A DNA stretch of 64,000 nucleotides from Euglena gracilis (Eukaryota; Euglenida; Euglenophyceae; Euglenales): assembly GCA_039621445.1 (NCBI GenBank), contig CP154954.1:36813703-36877702 (forward strand), given 5' to 3'. Of the stretch, positions 46,775 through 57,218 are shown piece by piece (position 1 is the stretch's first letter; every line of letters starts with the position of its first letter). The notes beneath the pieces were generated by a model. That model did not search any database, was not told the DNA's origin, and was given only the letters and a program-made list of their open reading frames with translations. The translations under genes and the position numbers were made by a program.

Positions 46775-49430
46775 TCAGAGGGGCCAATTATTCATGTCCC
46801 CGGGGGCCCTAAAGATACGTCCTCCATTCTCCCATTTCCTGCCCGGCGGGGGGCCAACGAAAATGTCCGGCCGGGTCCAACAATTGTGTCTGTCGGCTGT
46901 AAGGCGGGACCCCACCATTGCCCTCCAGGGGGGGGGGGTCCAGCCAGCCAGCCAGCACTTTTTTTCCCAGTCAGCAGCTCCAAGTTGGGCTGCAACCCCC
47001 CCCCTTTCCGCGGGCACCGATTTTTAGGTCAAAGTTTTCCTTCGGCGCCGAAGGAATTCTCTTTGAGCAGGTGCCATGGTGGGTGGGGGGGTCATGGTGG
47101 GTTTTGTGATCACTGCGCATCATGCAAGCCAGAGGCAACCGCTAATATGACGAGACGCACTGCTCTTAAACATTTGGGGCTCTGTGGTCACCTTCAAATT
47201 TTTTTTTAAAAAACCAAAAACGGTTTTTGGGGTTTTTTTATGATCCTCTTTTTTCAAAAAAAAAAAACTCTAGCTGTGGAACCAGACAGGGGGTCCTGGA
47301 CATCCTCAACCCTATCCTATGGACCAAACCTGTCCACCTAAAAATTCACAAAAAATGTCTTTTCCAGAATAAATTGTTGCTTTTCCAGGAACCTCACCAA
47401 CCTGTCACAAATGATTCTCCAACGTTCAGGAAAAAACGGCTCCGTGGTTCATCACCAGGTGATCTAGGACGCAAAATGGATATCATCTGGATTTGATGAA
47501 TCACAAATCGTTCTGGTTGACGAACGTGCAATATCATTCACTTAAAATGTTTGTTTCAGACCTTTGTTTTGTGAAACCCGACAAAAGAAAATCTCTGTTT
47601 TCCGGGTTTTGTTATTCTAAAAGAAGTGGCCCGGGTGGCATTTCCCCTCCCTCATTGGCCAAAGAAGGGGTGCAGCCCGCCAAGGGGCGGTGTTGATGCA
47701 ACCAATTTACCCTTGAAGTGTTTACACGTCTGCACCTCACAACCCAATAGCAAATAAGCAGTTCGTGGAGGTCTAGTCTGCTCCTTGCAGTCTTTTCCAT
47801 CCACCCAGAAAAACGTCATTGGTCTCACACAGAAGTGTCCACGGGGGCTCAACAAAAATGCCTTTGGGGGTCTAAATTTCTCGTCCACCGGGGATCAATA
47901 ATTGTGTCCGTTTCTCGGGAATGTGTTCGTGAGGGACAACAAAACTTGGCCGGGAGGGATCTTCATTTTGTCCAAAATTCCCTACTCGGGTGTCCGCTAG
48001 CTGTAAGAAAGTCCCTGGTTGTCATGCAGCCCCCCCCCCCCCACCCCACCCCAGGAGGCTGTCCTAAAGGTTTTCAAATATTTTCCACACGCTGTATAAA
48101 TGGGTTGCTGGTCAGAGTTGTAAGAACCCATGGGAGTGTGGGGGATAACAGCAACTACCACGTTGGGGCGCTTCTGAGGATCCTCTGTGTCAAAGCTTGT
48201 CTGCAGCCCTCGCATCAGCTGCCCTCATGAATTTTGTTGGTAGCCCCCTTAATCAAGAAAACCTTCATCAAAATAAACCACCCACCCATCACCCCATTAC
48301 TCCAGCATGGGGCTCGCATAGGGGGGCAGGGTATTAATGAGAGAGGGGAGGGGGGAGGGGGGTTGTCCTGGACCCCCTCCCCACTGGGCTTAAAAAAAAC
48401 CGGTGAAGCGTGGAAAAATTTTTGAGGGGCTTTAAAAAAAATGCCCAAAATTGTGTTTTCAGGTGATTTTTTTCTCCAAAATGACAACGGCCCTGGGGGG
48501 AAGGGGGGTGGTCTGGACCCCCCCGCACAAAACCAACGCTCACTTGATACCCTGCGGGGGGAGTGAGGGTTCGTTATAAAAGCAGGTGGGGATGGACAAA
48601 AAAAAACTTTGACCGCCAGAATTTTCCCAGAATATTTTCAGCACATGTTGTCGAAAATGCAAAAAAAATTCTGCGCAAAGCGGCAGAAGGAACAAATTTG
48701 AGCTTTTAGGTGGGGGATGGTCCCGGGTACTCCCTCTCCTGGGTGGATCAGACAAGAAGGAGATTGAAAACCACATTATTCCAGCCAAATCAGAAATACA
48801 CCTCAAACTTTGGACCACATGCTCCCCATCCCCAATACAGCAAAAAAGCAGAGCGTTTGTGAAAAGAACACGCACACATGTCAAAATGCGAGTGTTTCGT
48901 GCATTTTAATAGATACCTGAGTCAGACAGTACACAGTTTTAGCAATCTTTTGGTCTCTTGAACCATTTGATAAGAGAGGGTTGAGCCAGAGAACACTTGG
49001 CGCATAAAACAGAGTGTTTCCCGTCAACAGAAGTCCAAAAAGCCTATTTTTTTACACCCGGCGCAAAGTGCCGAAGGTTTTTGGGGCCGCACACAAGGGT
49101 AATTAATTAGATCCAATTAGATGGTGGGTGGGCAAGGGGTGGGGGGGGTAATGGTGGCGGTGGTGCTGGTAGGATTATTGAATTGCATTGTACCTTCCCT
49201 GACAAGTCTGAGGATTTAACTCACAGACAGCCAGCATGGTCCGGGAACAGAATGATCCTCCCCCAATTTATTGTGCGTGTGTGTGTGTGTGTGTGTGCCC
49301 GACGGGGGGTCATACCCTGACCTGCAACCCCCGACCGGGGGGGGGGGTCGCGCAACCAGGTGCCAAAAAAACCTGGTTATTTCAGGTCAACTACAACCCC
49401 CCGGGGGGGCTGCTGCTGCTGCTGTTAAAC
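46775..49430. other. Unassigned DNA; one small exon-like segment
   Basis: 47,389-47,457 (plus) lies between GCTTTTCCAG and GTGATC and stays open as EPHQPVTNDSPTFRKKRLRG plus three residues, so it could be a ~70-bp exon. 48,540-48,760 has a GAGGGTTCGTTATAAAAGCAGG end resembling family B. 49,270-49,300 is a short (GT)n. Nothing else is recognised. Confidence 0.3.
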
Positions 49431-49434
49431 TCTC

Positions 49435-50165
49435 CCCCAAATAATACCCCCCCCCCTCAGGGTCTGACTTCGGCCGCCAAAATAATACCCTCCCAGGCTT
49501 TTGCTTAAGGAACCCCGGGGGGGGGGGTACTGGCTAGGCAATCGGCTAGACACTGGAAAAAAATGGACTAGCTAGACCCCCTCCCCCCCCCGGGGGGGTC
49601 CGGGGGTCCCCCCAACTGGAAAAAATTTTTCCTCCAGCGCTGCGCGCCGAGGTAAAAATGAGGTTTTTAACAGATTTTTGGCTGATTTTGTTCCAAAAAA
49701 TTACCAAAAAATGGCCATTTTTGGGGGTCCCCAAAAAAAAATTCCGGCGCTTCGCGCCGGTCACTGGAAAAAAATTTTTCACTACCAATTTTCCACTACC
49801 ATGCCCCCCCATATAAGACCCCCGGGGGGTACTGCAATCCCTTAAGCAGAAGCCTGCCCCCCCCCCCCGGTGTCGGGACGAAGGCCCAGGTTTTTGACCT
49901 GAAAATGTAGGTAAAAAATACAGTTTCTGACAACAAATTACGAAAAAAAAATTGATTTTTCTGGATGGCCTCAAAAAAAAAGCTAAATTTCATGAGAAAG
50001 TACAAAAAATGACCCCAAAGGGGAGTTTTGGCGCTATTTTTGCTCCTACGGAACTCCAAAAAATTTCAATTTTTTTTTCGGAATTATACCCCCCCCCCCC
50101 GGGCCGGGACTTCGGGCGAAAAAATGATACCCGGGGGGGGGGTGTTATTTGGGGGGGGGTTTACC
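49435..50165 (-). mobile_element. Family F repeat, copy 2 (contains a nested element)
   Basis: Minus-strand counterpart of 39,065-39,445, with both GGTATTATTT-type ends and the GAAATTTAGC / GGGGTCATTTTTTGTACTTT core at 49,975-50,025. It is split by the CAGGCTTTTGCTTAAGG element at 49,494-49,856. Confidence 0.65.
49494..49856 (+). mobile_element. hAT-like MITE nested in family F
   Basis: Terminal inverted repeats CAGGCTTTTGCTTAAGG / CCTTAAGCAGAAGCCTG (16 of 17). 363 bp. The flanks TACCCTCC / CCCCCCCC lie in a C run of the host repeat, so the duplication is uncertain. Inside is a CGGCGCTTCGCGCCG hairpin. No ORF. Confidence 0.7.
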
Positions 50166-50367
50166 ACTGCCCTGCCATCAGCACTATTCCCTCAAACATA
50201 ATACTAAAGATATAAACATTGGTGGTGGTGTTGTTGTTATTGTTGTTGATTATTCTTATTATAATTCACTTTGCTTTTATTGTTTATTGATCATTTTGAC
50301 ATCAAATTGTTTCATTCACCATGAGAAATTGATGATGAACTGCATTAAAGATACTTAGAGGGCTAGG

Positions 50368-50496
50368 CACAAATCCGTAACCCTTGGATAAACCACGACT
50401 GAAATCCATTTCGACACGAATGGAGGCAATTGCTCCAAATTGAGCAAAAAGACGATACATAGCAAGCTCATCCACATTGCTGGATAAAGACGGAAC
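50368..50496 (-). CDS. RNA-binding protein exon: most of RRM (third-type), up to RNP1
   Basis: Minus-strand exon coding SSNVDELAMYRLFAQFGAIA, then SIRVEMDFSRGLSKGYGFV. This is the first helix, second strand and RNP1 (KGYGFV) of an RNA-recognition motif, with the spacing of the last RRM of ELAV/CELF-type proteins. Such proteins bind U- or GU-rich RNA and control splicing or mRNA stability. The exon probably stops at GGATTT/GTGCCT (50,370), since similarity ends there and the frame beyond is unlike an RRM. The part of the motif after RNP1 was not found, so the gene continues downstream of 50,368 on the minus strand. The upstream boundary is the mobile-element-like intron at 50,497-50,836. Confidence 0.8.
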
Positions 50497-50836
50497 CAGG
50501 CTTCTTTTTAAGACCGTGTCCTGGTCTGTGAACCACAGCCCCTGCCCCCCCCTTCTTTCAGGTAACCCTTGATCTTCGACACCGCATTGCAGCATCGAAG
50601 AGTGGGCGGAGGTGAGGTGTGTCCGTTAAAAACAAAAAAAATGGTGACTCCATGCTACTTTTGACTCACGTTTTACTCACCATTTCAGAGTCCTTTTACT
50701 ATAAGCCATAGGTACGGCAGAAATGTCCAAAAATCAGACCCTCCTGAATGTGTGCCAAAAATCGGGTCGTTTCAGGAAGCGATTTCCTGCTTCATTACTC
50801 TCCTGATTTCACTGTTCTGAGTTAAATAGAAGCCCG
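50497..50836 (-). mobile_element. Intron with hAT-like terminal inverted repeats (introner candidate)
   Basis: This 340-bp interval separates two coding blocks of one RRM. Its ends are CAGGCTTCTTTTTAA and TTAAATAGAAGCCCG, inverted copies with 2 mismatches in 15. They are bounded by GACGGAAC (50,489-50,496) and AACCGAAC (50,837-50,844), which match in 6 of 8 positions. On the coding strand, exact loss of the element and one duplication joins NLF to VPSLSSNVDE and gives a standard RRM strand 1 (LFVPSL). That excision would have GT at the donor and TG at the acceptor side. A GT-AG alternative (donor CG/GTTCGG, acceptor AAAAAG/AAGCC) also stays in frame but adds four residues. Confidence 0.75.
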
Positions 50837-50844
50837 AACCGAAC

Positions 50845-51060
50845 GAATAAATTTGAGCCCTCCTCAGGGGCTTCGGCGCTCACCACAGGGATGTGAACTT
50901 GCTTGTTGCGCAATTGCATTGGAATTGTTGCATATGCAAAATCTTGATACGGATCCAAAGCTGGATAGGTGTAACTTCGCCCAAGTGGATGTTGTCCACC
51001 AAACACAGATGATGCCAGGGGATTATAGAACACCATGGGGGAGCAGGCTGGCGGAAAACA
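50845..51060 (-). CDS. RNA-binding protein exon: inter-RRM linker and start of RRM
   Basis: Minus-strand exon that reads FYNPLASSVFGGQHPLGRSY, then TYPALDPYQDFAYATIPMQL and RNKQVHIPVVSAEAPEEGSN before LF, the start of RNP2. The low-complexity, Tyr/Pro/Ala-rich linker followed by EEGSNLFV is how the last RRM begins in ELAV/CELF-like proteins. The acceptor is placed at TTGCCAG/TGTTTT because an in-frame TGA lies 12 bases upstream of the exon start. The 3' side is the duplication flanking the element-like intron. Confidence 0.7.
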
Positions 51061-51229
51061 CTGGCAATCCCTTCAACCCCACTCCATCCCCTCAGAAGCA
51101 CGGACTTGAAAAAGAGGAAACTTAAAAGCAGAGCTGGTGTGAGGCAAAACAGTCTACCCGTCAGAGGTTCTCAAGGACCCAAGGGGGGGGGAGTCCCATG
51201 GGCCGGCTGAAAAAAAAGTGCTGTCTGGA

Positions 51230-51720
51230 CCCCCCCCTTAATTCGGAACCCCCTGAAGCAGGGCAGAACGGGAAAGCCTGGTGGGGGGGGTCCGACCCAC
51301 CCCCACCCAGGAGGTGGGGGGAGGGTCGGACCCCCCCACCCACCATAGCGTTTTCACCAATTTTGGGAAAGCGGGGATTTTGGCCGGGGAAATTTTTTTG
51401 AAAAATGAACCCAAAATACATGACTTTTTTTTATGGAAAACCACATATTTTTTTTCACAAAAAAAATCTCGAAAATTTTAGGTTTAAAAATTAGGTTTAG
51501 GTTTAAATTTTAGGTTTAAAAAAAAAGAGAAGTGTGGAAAAAAAAACGAAGGTCAAAAAAAATTGGTCAAAATTTTTTTGGCACACTCGAATTTTACTGA
51601 AATTTTTTTCTTGGAAATTTTTGGATTTTCAATGGCATTTTTTTGCTTCAAAAACCTCTCAAAATCAAAATTTTGAGAAAATGTTGAAATTTTGGAAGGT
51701 GCGAAAAAATGGGGGTTTGG
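51230..51720 (-). repeat. Dispersed repeat, inverted copy of 3,375-3,870
   Basis: See 3,375-3,870. Here it lies inside the RNA-binding-protein gene, in the intron upstream of the linker exon. CAGAGGTTCTCAAGGACCC at 51,163 may be its transposon-like end. 51,725-52,500 shows no gene. The minus-strand frame at 51,890-52,315 has no recognised domain. Confidence 0.6.
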
Positions 51721-52317
51721 GGGTTTTGTAACCTGCGACTGAGGGGTGGTCGTAAATGAGGGGTGGTTGAAATACAAAGGGGGGGGGCAGGTGATGTGAG
51801 GGATCAGAGAGAAAGGACCAAAACAATTTCAGTACCCAAGGCGGTTTTGAACCATTGCTCAAAATTTATCCCCAAAATGACAATTCTATCATAAATACTC
51901 AGTCGATGCCGGGGGGGGGGGGGTTGCAGTCCTGCTGGAAACTGGAAGCTGCTGGCAAGGGGTAATCAATAATTGGCGTTCATAAATGGGGGCCATTCTG
52001 GCTTCAGGAATCCCCTGGAAGGCATGTAGAATTGTGGGTTTGCGTCGCGAAAATTTCTCTTCTTTGAAATAAACAGCATCTCCACGAATGCAAGCGTTGA
52101 AAAAATGAATGCAAAAAAAACTGATGTCCTTCCTGCGACCATTCAATTTGGCCAAACAACGCCCCCGTGACGCCTGCAACTGAGGGGGAAAGGGGGAAAA
52201 TGCCTGCAGCTGAGGGGGCCCCCAGGATTTTCTTGAGGCCCGGGGGGTCCTGTGGGAGGGCTGCTGGAAGAAAGGTGCTGGCTGGGCTCCGTGCGGATTC
52301 CTGGGGGTGCTCATCCT

Positions 52318-52420
52318 GGGGGTGATGCCGACCTGTGGTCGGCCCGACCCCTGTTGGTGGGATACCGACCTCTGGGGGTCGGGCCGACCTGGTCGGCCCG
52401 ACCCCCAGAAATCCGCATTA
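52318..52420. repeat. GACCTGGTCGGCCCGACC palindromic cluster
   Basis: Inverted repeats of GGTCGG(CCCGACC) and the phrase CTGGGGGTGAT.CCGACCT. A second cluster lies at 53,340-53,475 on the other side of the 71-bp array. Related GGTCGACC/ACCATGGT clusters are at 55,190-55,345 and 56,285-56,455. Confidence 0.6.
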
Positions 52421-52509
52421 CCCCCCCCACCTTTTGGAAAATTAAGCCCCCCCCCCTTCGTTTGAATAGATGAATTGTTATGTGAGGTAAAAATTTAATT
52501 AAAAAAATG

Positions 52510-53320
52510 AGAAAAAAACCCTTTTATCTGCCAACCCCTTTCATTAACAAAATAAACCCCTTTTATCCGCCAACCCCTTTTCGGGTGCAAGTCGACCTAA
52601 CCCTATCCCTTTCGTTAACAAAATAAACCCCTTTTATCCGCCAACCCCTTCTCGCATGCAAGTCGACCTAACCCTATCCCTTTCATTAACAAAATAAACC
52701 CCTTTTATCTGCCAACCCCTTTTCGGGTGCAAGTCGACCTAACCCTATCCCTTTCATTAACAAAATAAACCCCGTTTATCTGCCAACCCCTTCTCGGGTG
52801 CAAGTCAACCTAACCCTATCCCTTTCATTAACAAAATAAACCCCTTTTATCTGCCAACCCCTTTTCGGGTGCAAGTCGACCTAACCCTATACCTTTCATT
52901 AACAAAATAAACCCCTTTTGTCTGCCAACCCCTTCTCGGGTGCAAGTCGACCTAACCCTATCCCTTTCATTAACAAAATAAACCCCTTTCATCTGCCAAC
53001 CCTTTTCGGGTGCATGTTGATCTCGTCTTTTGGAAACCCGGGGGGGGGGGAGCTTAAATTTCCAAGTCGACCTAAACCATCCCTTTCATTAACAAAATAA
53101 ACTTCTTTTATCTGCCAACCCCTTTTCGGGTGCAAGTCGACCTAACCCTATCCCTTTCATTAACAAAATAAACCCCGTTTATCTGCCAACCCCTTCTCGG
53201 GTGCAAATCGACCTAACCCTATCCCTTTCATTAACAAAATAAACCCCTTTTATCTGCCAACCCCTTTTCGGGTGCATGTTGATCTCGTCTTTTGGAAACC
53301 CGGGGGGGGGTTAAATTTCC
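52510..53320 (+). repeat. 71-bp tandem array (about 10 units)
   Basis: Unit: CCCTTTCATTAACAAAATAA, ACCCCTTTTATCTGCCAACC, CCTTTTCGGGTGCAAGTCGA, CCTAACCCTAT. Most units differ by one to four bases. After the eighth unit (about 53,010-53,075) and at the end (53,270-53,320) a unit changes to GTGCATGTTGATCTCGTCTT plus a G run and TTAAATTTCCAA. The array is therefore organised in two blocks ending in the same module. It lies within an intron of the minus-strand RNA-binding-protein gene. Confidence 0.9.
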
Positions 53321-53479
53321 AAAGAGGGGGGGGGTAATGCAGATTTCTGGGGGTGATACCGACCTGGTCGGCATCACCCCCAGGGGTAGTTACCGACCTG
53401 GTCGGCCCGACCATGGTCGGGCCGACCAGGTGGTCGGGCCGACCAGGTCGGCATCACCCCCAGGATGGTCACCCCCAGG

Positions 53480-54155
53480 AATCCGCCCGGGGCCTGCTGG
53501 CTGGGCCGGCTGGCTGGGAGCTGGACTCAGCAGGTATCCAAAAAGTGCCCAAAAACACCCAAATCCAGCTGGGTTGGCATTACTCAGCCAAATTTTGAGG
53601 TGAAGGTCCAAAAAACCACCCAAAAATGAAATTCTGGGCCATTTTTGACCCGTTTCCAAAATTTTCGGCTGCTTGTGCCGAAATCATTTTCAATAAAGCC
53701 TGGTTTTGGAAGGAGGGGACCCTGCCTGCCCCAATGTGTTCGACCCACAATCTTGGAAGGCACATTTGAATGGGAGAAGACGGTGGATGGGCAGGGTATA
53801 AAATGAGATGGGGAGGAGGGGGTTCTGGAACCCTCCCCCAGAGGGGGTGAGTCAGCCCCCTCCCAGAGCAAAAAAATTCAGCACAAAATGCCAGAAAATC
53901 TTTGGGCCTTGAAAAAAGCCCAAAGGTGAGTGGCTTGGGTGGACCAAAAAAAGGCAACAACCAAAACAGTATTTCATTGCTGTTATAATCGTGGTGAACA
54001 GCAGCATTATGGAGTCAAAAAGAATGCTTTTAAATGAACTTTCCCAAATACTCAACGGCATTGTTTTTGAAAAATTGTGATTGTTCAAAAGGAAAAAGTG
54101 CCAACCTTCGTATTGGCTTCTGTTTCATGGCTGGTGGCCTTGGTCAGTGGATGTT
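53480..54155. other. Unassigned DNA
   Basis: Within the presumed intron between the RRM exons. No gene is recognised. 53,795-53,865 has an inverted repeat-like AGGGTATAAAATGAGATGGG / GGGGGTGAGTC region, not analysed further. Confidence 0.3.
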
Positions 54156-54160
54156 TCTTT

Positions 54161-54659
54161 CAGGGGGGGGAATAATTGATATCGGAGGCCTTCGGAAAAA
54201 TTGCGGAAAAATTGCGGAAAAATTGCGGAAATTGCGGAAAAATTGCGGAAAAATTGATATCGGGTATACACATTTCTGTCTGAGGGGACTTAGAAATTTT
54301 TCAATTGTGAGGTTCAGAACACCGCAACACCCACGTCGATGCAGGCGAGCACAAATCAACACGCTTGATGTTTTTTGCACAGGTGGGACGCACCCAATCC
54401 TGTGACCAGTGGTGCACCTGTGAGAAAAATTGGTAAACTGGGGGGGGAAAAAACAAAACGCAATAGCACACCTGTTGATACATTTGAAGAATGGCTTGAA
54501 CTCATTGCATCTTCCATCTTCGGTGGTGGGAAAAAAATTCTGCGGAAAAAAAATGGGAAAAAATTGCGGAAATTGCGGAAAAATTGCGGAAAATTGCGGA
54601 AAATTGCGGAAAATTGCGGAAATTGCGGAAAAATTGCGGATATCAATTTTCCCCCCCTG
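54161..54659 (+). mobile_element. hAT-like element with ATTGCGGAAA minisatellites
   Basis: Ends CAGGGGGGGGAATAATTGATATC / GATATCAATTTTCCCCCCCTG are inverted copies. The flanks GTTTCTTT / TTCTTTTT are T-rich, so a duplication is not proven. Two blocks of an 11-bp unit (GAAAAATTGCG) lie at 54,195-54,255 and 54,560-54,640. No recognised ORF. Confidence 0.55.
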
Positions 54660-54849
54660 TTCTTTTTTAAAAAAATTGAACTGCAAGCAATCAGAAGGGG
54701 CACAGGGCAACCAGCAAGGCAAGACAACGATGAATGGGCGGGGGGGGGGGGGAATGGAGAGCAGGAGGGAGATGAAAAAGGTGGGGCAGGATACAGAAGC
54801 ATGTCCCCATTTTGAAAACCATCAAATGAAATCTGACAAAGAGAAACAC

Positions 54850-55018
54850 TCGCAAGATTGTGAGCTGTCGTGTGCCTGCTGCTTTCGCAGCTTGGATCGA
54901 GGATTGTCAGCTGGCTTCAATTCCAAAGGTTTATCATGCCCCTCAATGTATGTGCCATTCAATGCTTTGATGCAATTATCAGCATCCTCAGCCGCTGTGA
55001 ATTCAATGAGTCCATATC
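54850..55018 (-). CDS. RNA-binding protein exon: second half of an RRM
   Basis: Minus-strand exon reading YGLIEFTAAEDADNCIKALN, then GTYIEGHDKPLELKPADNPR and SKLRKQQ. This is the end of RNP1 (YGLIEF), helix 2 and strand 4 of an RRM, followed by the ADNPRSK tail typical of RRM2 in ELAV-like proteins (A.NP at the same place). It lies upstream of the linker exon on the same strand, as RRM2 lies before RRM3. The exon starts near 55,018, where an in-frame TGA precedes it. The preceding bases are GTGTG, not AG, so the acceptor is unusual or displaced. The 3' boundary near 54,850 is uncertain. RRM1 and the first half of RRM2 were not found. Confidence 0.75.
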
Positions 55019-55084
55019 ACACCATTGTCCCCAACATGGGTGGATGGAATGGAGGTAGACTCCAAAATGTCTTCCTATGCGAGC

Positions 55085-55800
55085 TAAACCCCCCCAGATA
55101 ATACCCCCCCCGGGGGATTATTTTTTTCGCCCGAAGTCCCGGCCCGAGGGGGGGGGGGGGGCTCCCGGATCTGGCATGGGGGGGGGTTGTGGGGATCGAC
55201 CATGGTCGGCCCACGGTTGCCTCGGTCGTGGGGGGGTCGACCGAGAAGGTTGTGGGGGTCGACCGAGGGCGACCATGGTCGACCCCCACCCCACAGACGG
55301 ACCCCCCCTTTTTTGCAAGGTTGGTCGCCCTCGGTCGACCCACACAACATGACCGTCCATGTTCGCGGGCCCCAAGACAAACAAAATTTTTTCAATCCAT
55401 TTTGGGAGGCAAATCCCCTTTGTTGCCCAACTGTCTGCCCAAATCCCTTGTGCTACCCACCCGTTTTCCGGGGCAAATCCCTTTTTGTTGCTCAACTGTT
55501 TGAGGGCCCCAAAAAAACAAAATCCCTTGTGTTAGCCACCTGACGGGTGGGTAACACAAGGGGATTTGTTATTTTGGGGCCCTCGGACAGTTGAGCAACA
55601 AAGGGGATTTGCCCCCCAAAACTTGAGGGTAACACAAGGGATTTGTTATTTCGGGGCCCTCAAACAGTTGAGCAATAAAGGGTATTTGCCCCCCAAAATG
55701 GGTGGGTAACACAAGGGATTTGCTCCTCAAAACGGGTGGGGAACACAGGGGCAAATTCCCCTTGTTGCTCAACTGTTCAAGGGCCCCAAAATAACAAAAT
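55085..55800. repeat. Palindromic GTCGACC cluster and CAAATCCC(TT)GTTG repeats
   Basis: 55,190-55,345 contains GTCGACCATGGTCG-type palindromes and CCTCGGTCG repeats. 55,405-55,815 contains repeats of AAATCCC(TTTGT), AACTGTTTGAGGGCCCC and CCTTGTGTTACCCACC in both orientations, forming an inverted repeat centred near 55,545 (GTTAGCCACCTGACGGGTGGGTAAC). No gene. The flank of family D copy 3 is one of these units. Confidence 0.6.
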
Positions 55801-55816
55801 CCCTTGTGTTACCCAC

Positions 55817-56273
55817 CATACATCTCTTCAAGGACCCCGGGGGGGGGTTGCTGGGCTAGGGCTAGAAATTTGGGCTGGCTAGCCCGCCCCCCCCCCGGGG
55901 GGGGGGGGGGGGGGGGGCTGGGCCCCGGCTGGACCCGAACCGGGGCGAGCTGGACTGAAATCGGAAAAATGCCCAAAAATGACCTGCAGAACACAGTTTT
56001 GAAAAAATGATGCATCTGAAACCCCCCAAAATGCCCCAAACGCCCCCCAAACCCCATTTTTGGCCACTTTTGAACACAATTTTTCAAAAAATTTCGGCGC
56101 TTTGCGCCGAAAAATTTTGGGCTGGACCCCAAAAAAAGGGGCTGGCTAGCTGGGCTAGCAGCACCCCCCCCCCCGGGGGGGTGCTGCTGCGGCTGGGTTT
56201 GCCCCAAATGGGGGCTTGCTTCTGCCGCCCCCCCCCCCCCCGGGGGGTTCGCAAAACCTTAGAGAGATGTATG
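55817..56273 (+). mobile_element. hAT-like MITE, family D, copy 3
   Basis: CATACATCTCTTCAAGG ... CCTTAGAGAGATGTATG with the perfect duplication TTACCCAC (55,809-55,816 and 56,274-56,281). 457 bp, close to copies 1 and 2. Confidence 0.9.
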
Positions 56274-56284
56274 TTACCCACCCC

Positions 56285-56785
56285 CTTTGTGGGGGTCGAC
56301 CGAGGGCGACCGACCTTGGAAGGGGGGGGGGTCCAGCTGTGGGGTGGGGGTCGACCATGGTCGCCCTCGGTCGACCCCCACAACCGCAGCTCGGTCGCCC
56401 TCGGTCCCCCCCACGACCGAGGCGACCGCGGGCCGACCATGGTCGACCCCCACAACCCCCCCAGGCCAAATCTCACCCCCCCCCGAGGGGGGGTATTATT
56501 TGGGAGGGGTATTATTTCCCAAAAATTTTCAAAATTTTTTCAAGTCCCCCAAAACCCAAAATAGCACCCAAAACCCCCTTTGGGGTCATTTTTTGTCCTT
56601 TCTCAAAAATTTAGCATTTTTGGAGGGCAGATGATCGCAATTTGTTGTCAGAGATTGTGATTTTTACCCAAATTTCCAGTCAAATTCCGGGTCGTCGGCC
56701 CAAGATTTGGGGGGGGGTATTAATTCGGTGGCCGAAGTCGGACCCCGAGGGGGGGAGGGTATTATTCGGGGGGAGGGTTTAATCC
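56285..56785 (+). repeat. GTCGACC palindromes followed by family F copy 3
   Basis: 56,285-56,455 repeats GGTCGACCATGGTCGCCCTC-type words in both orientations, as at 55,190. 56,475-56,785 is a family F copy (GGTATTATTTGGGAGGGGTA, GGGGTCATTTTTTGTCCTTT, then GGCCGAAGTCGGACCCCGAG). Confidence 0.6.
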
Positions 56786-56799
56786 ACCCCCCCCCCAAA

Positions 56800-57200
56800 T
56801 ACAATCCTGGGATTCTGGGGTCTGATTTTTGGAAGAGTGCACTTTTTGGATTTTTTTTGTTGAAAATTTTGGATTACAGCTTTGGCCTGATGCCAGCAAT
56901 TTGGCCCACAGTGTGCCAGAATTCTGGCCACTTCCACCATGAATAAATGAAACCAACACATCCCCTCGCAATTGGAAAAAAGGGGGGGAAATGCCGAAAA
57001 TTTTGTTTAATCTTGGCCTTTCCATCAAATTTTGGAGGTCTCATTATATTGTTTGGATCCGGGTTGTGGGGGGGGGTCACGGGGATGAAAAACCCCATCC
57101 TATTAACCATTTTTTTTGAAAAAAATGCGATTGTTTTGTTGTTTTGATTTTTGTGAATTTTGTTTTTTGGTGCTTTTAAGATTCAGTTTTTGAGTTTTGG
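56800..57200. other. Unassigned DNA
   Basis: No recognised gene or repeat end. Confidence 0.3.
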
Positions 57201-57218
57201 GAATTTTCAGCAGTTTGG

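Noticed and set aside
52510-53320. Telomere-like sequence (CCTAACCCTA) in the tandem array.
   Set aside because: Only one such word per 71-bp unit. The rest of the unit is unrelated, so this is not a telomeric repeat.
52510-53320. CRISPR-like array.
   Set aside because: The repeats are contiguous with no unique spacers, and the context is eukaryotic.
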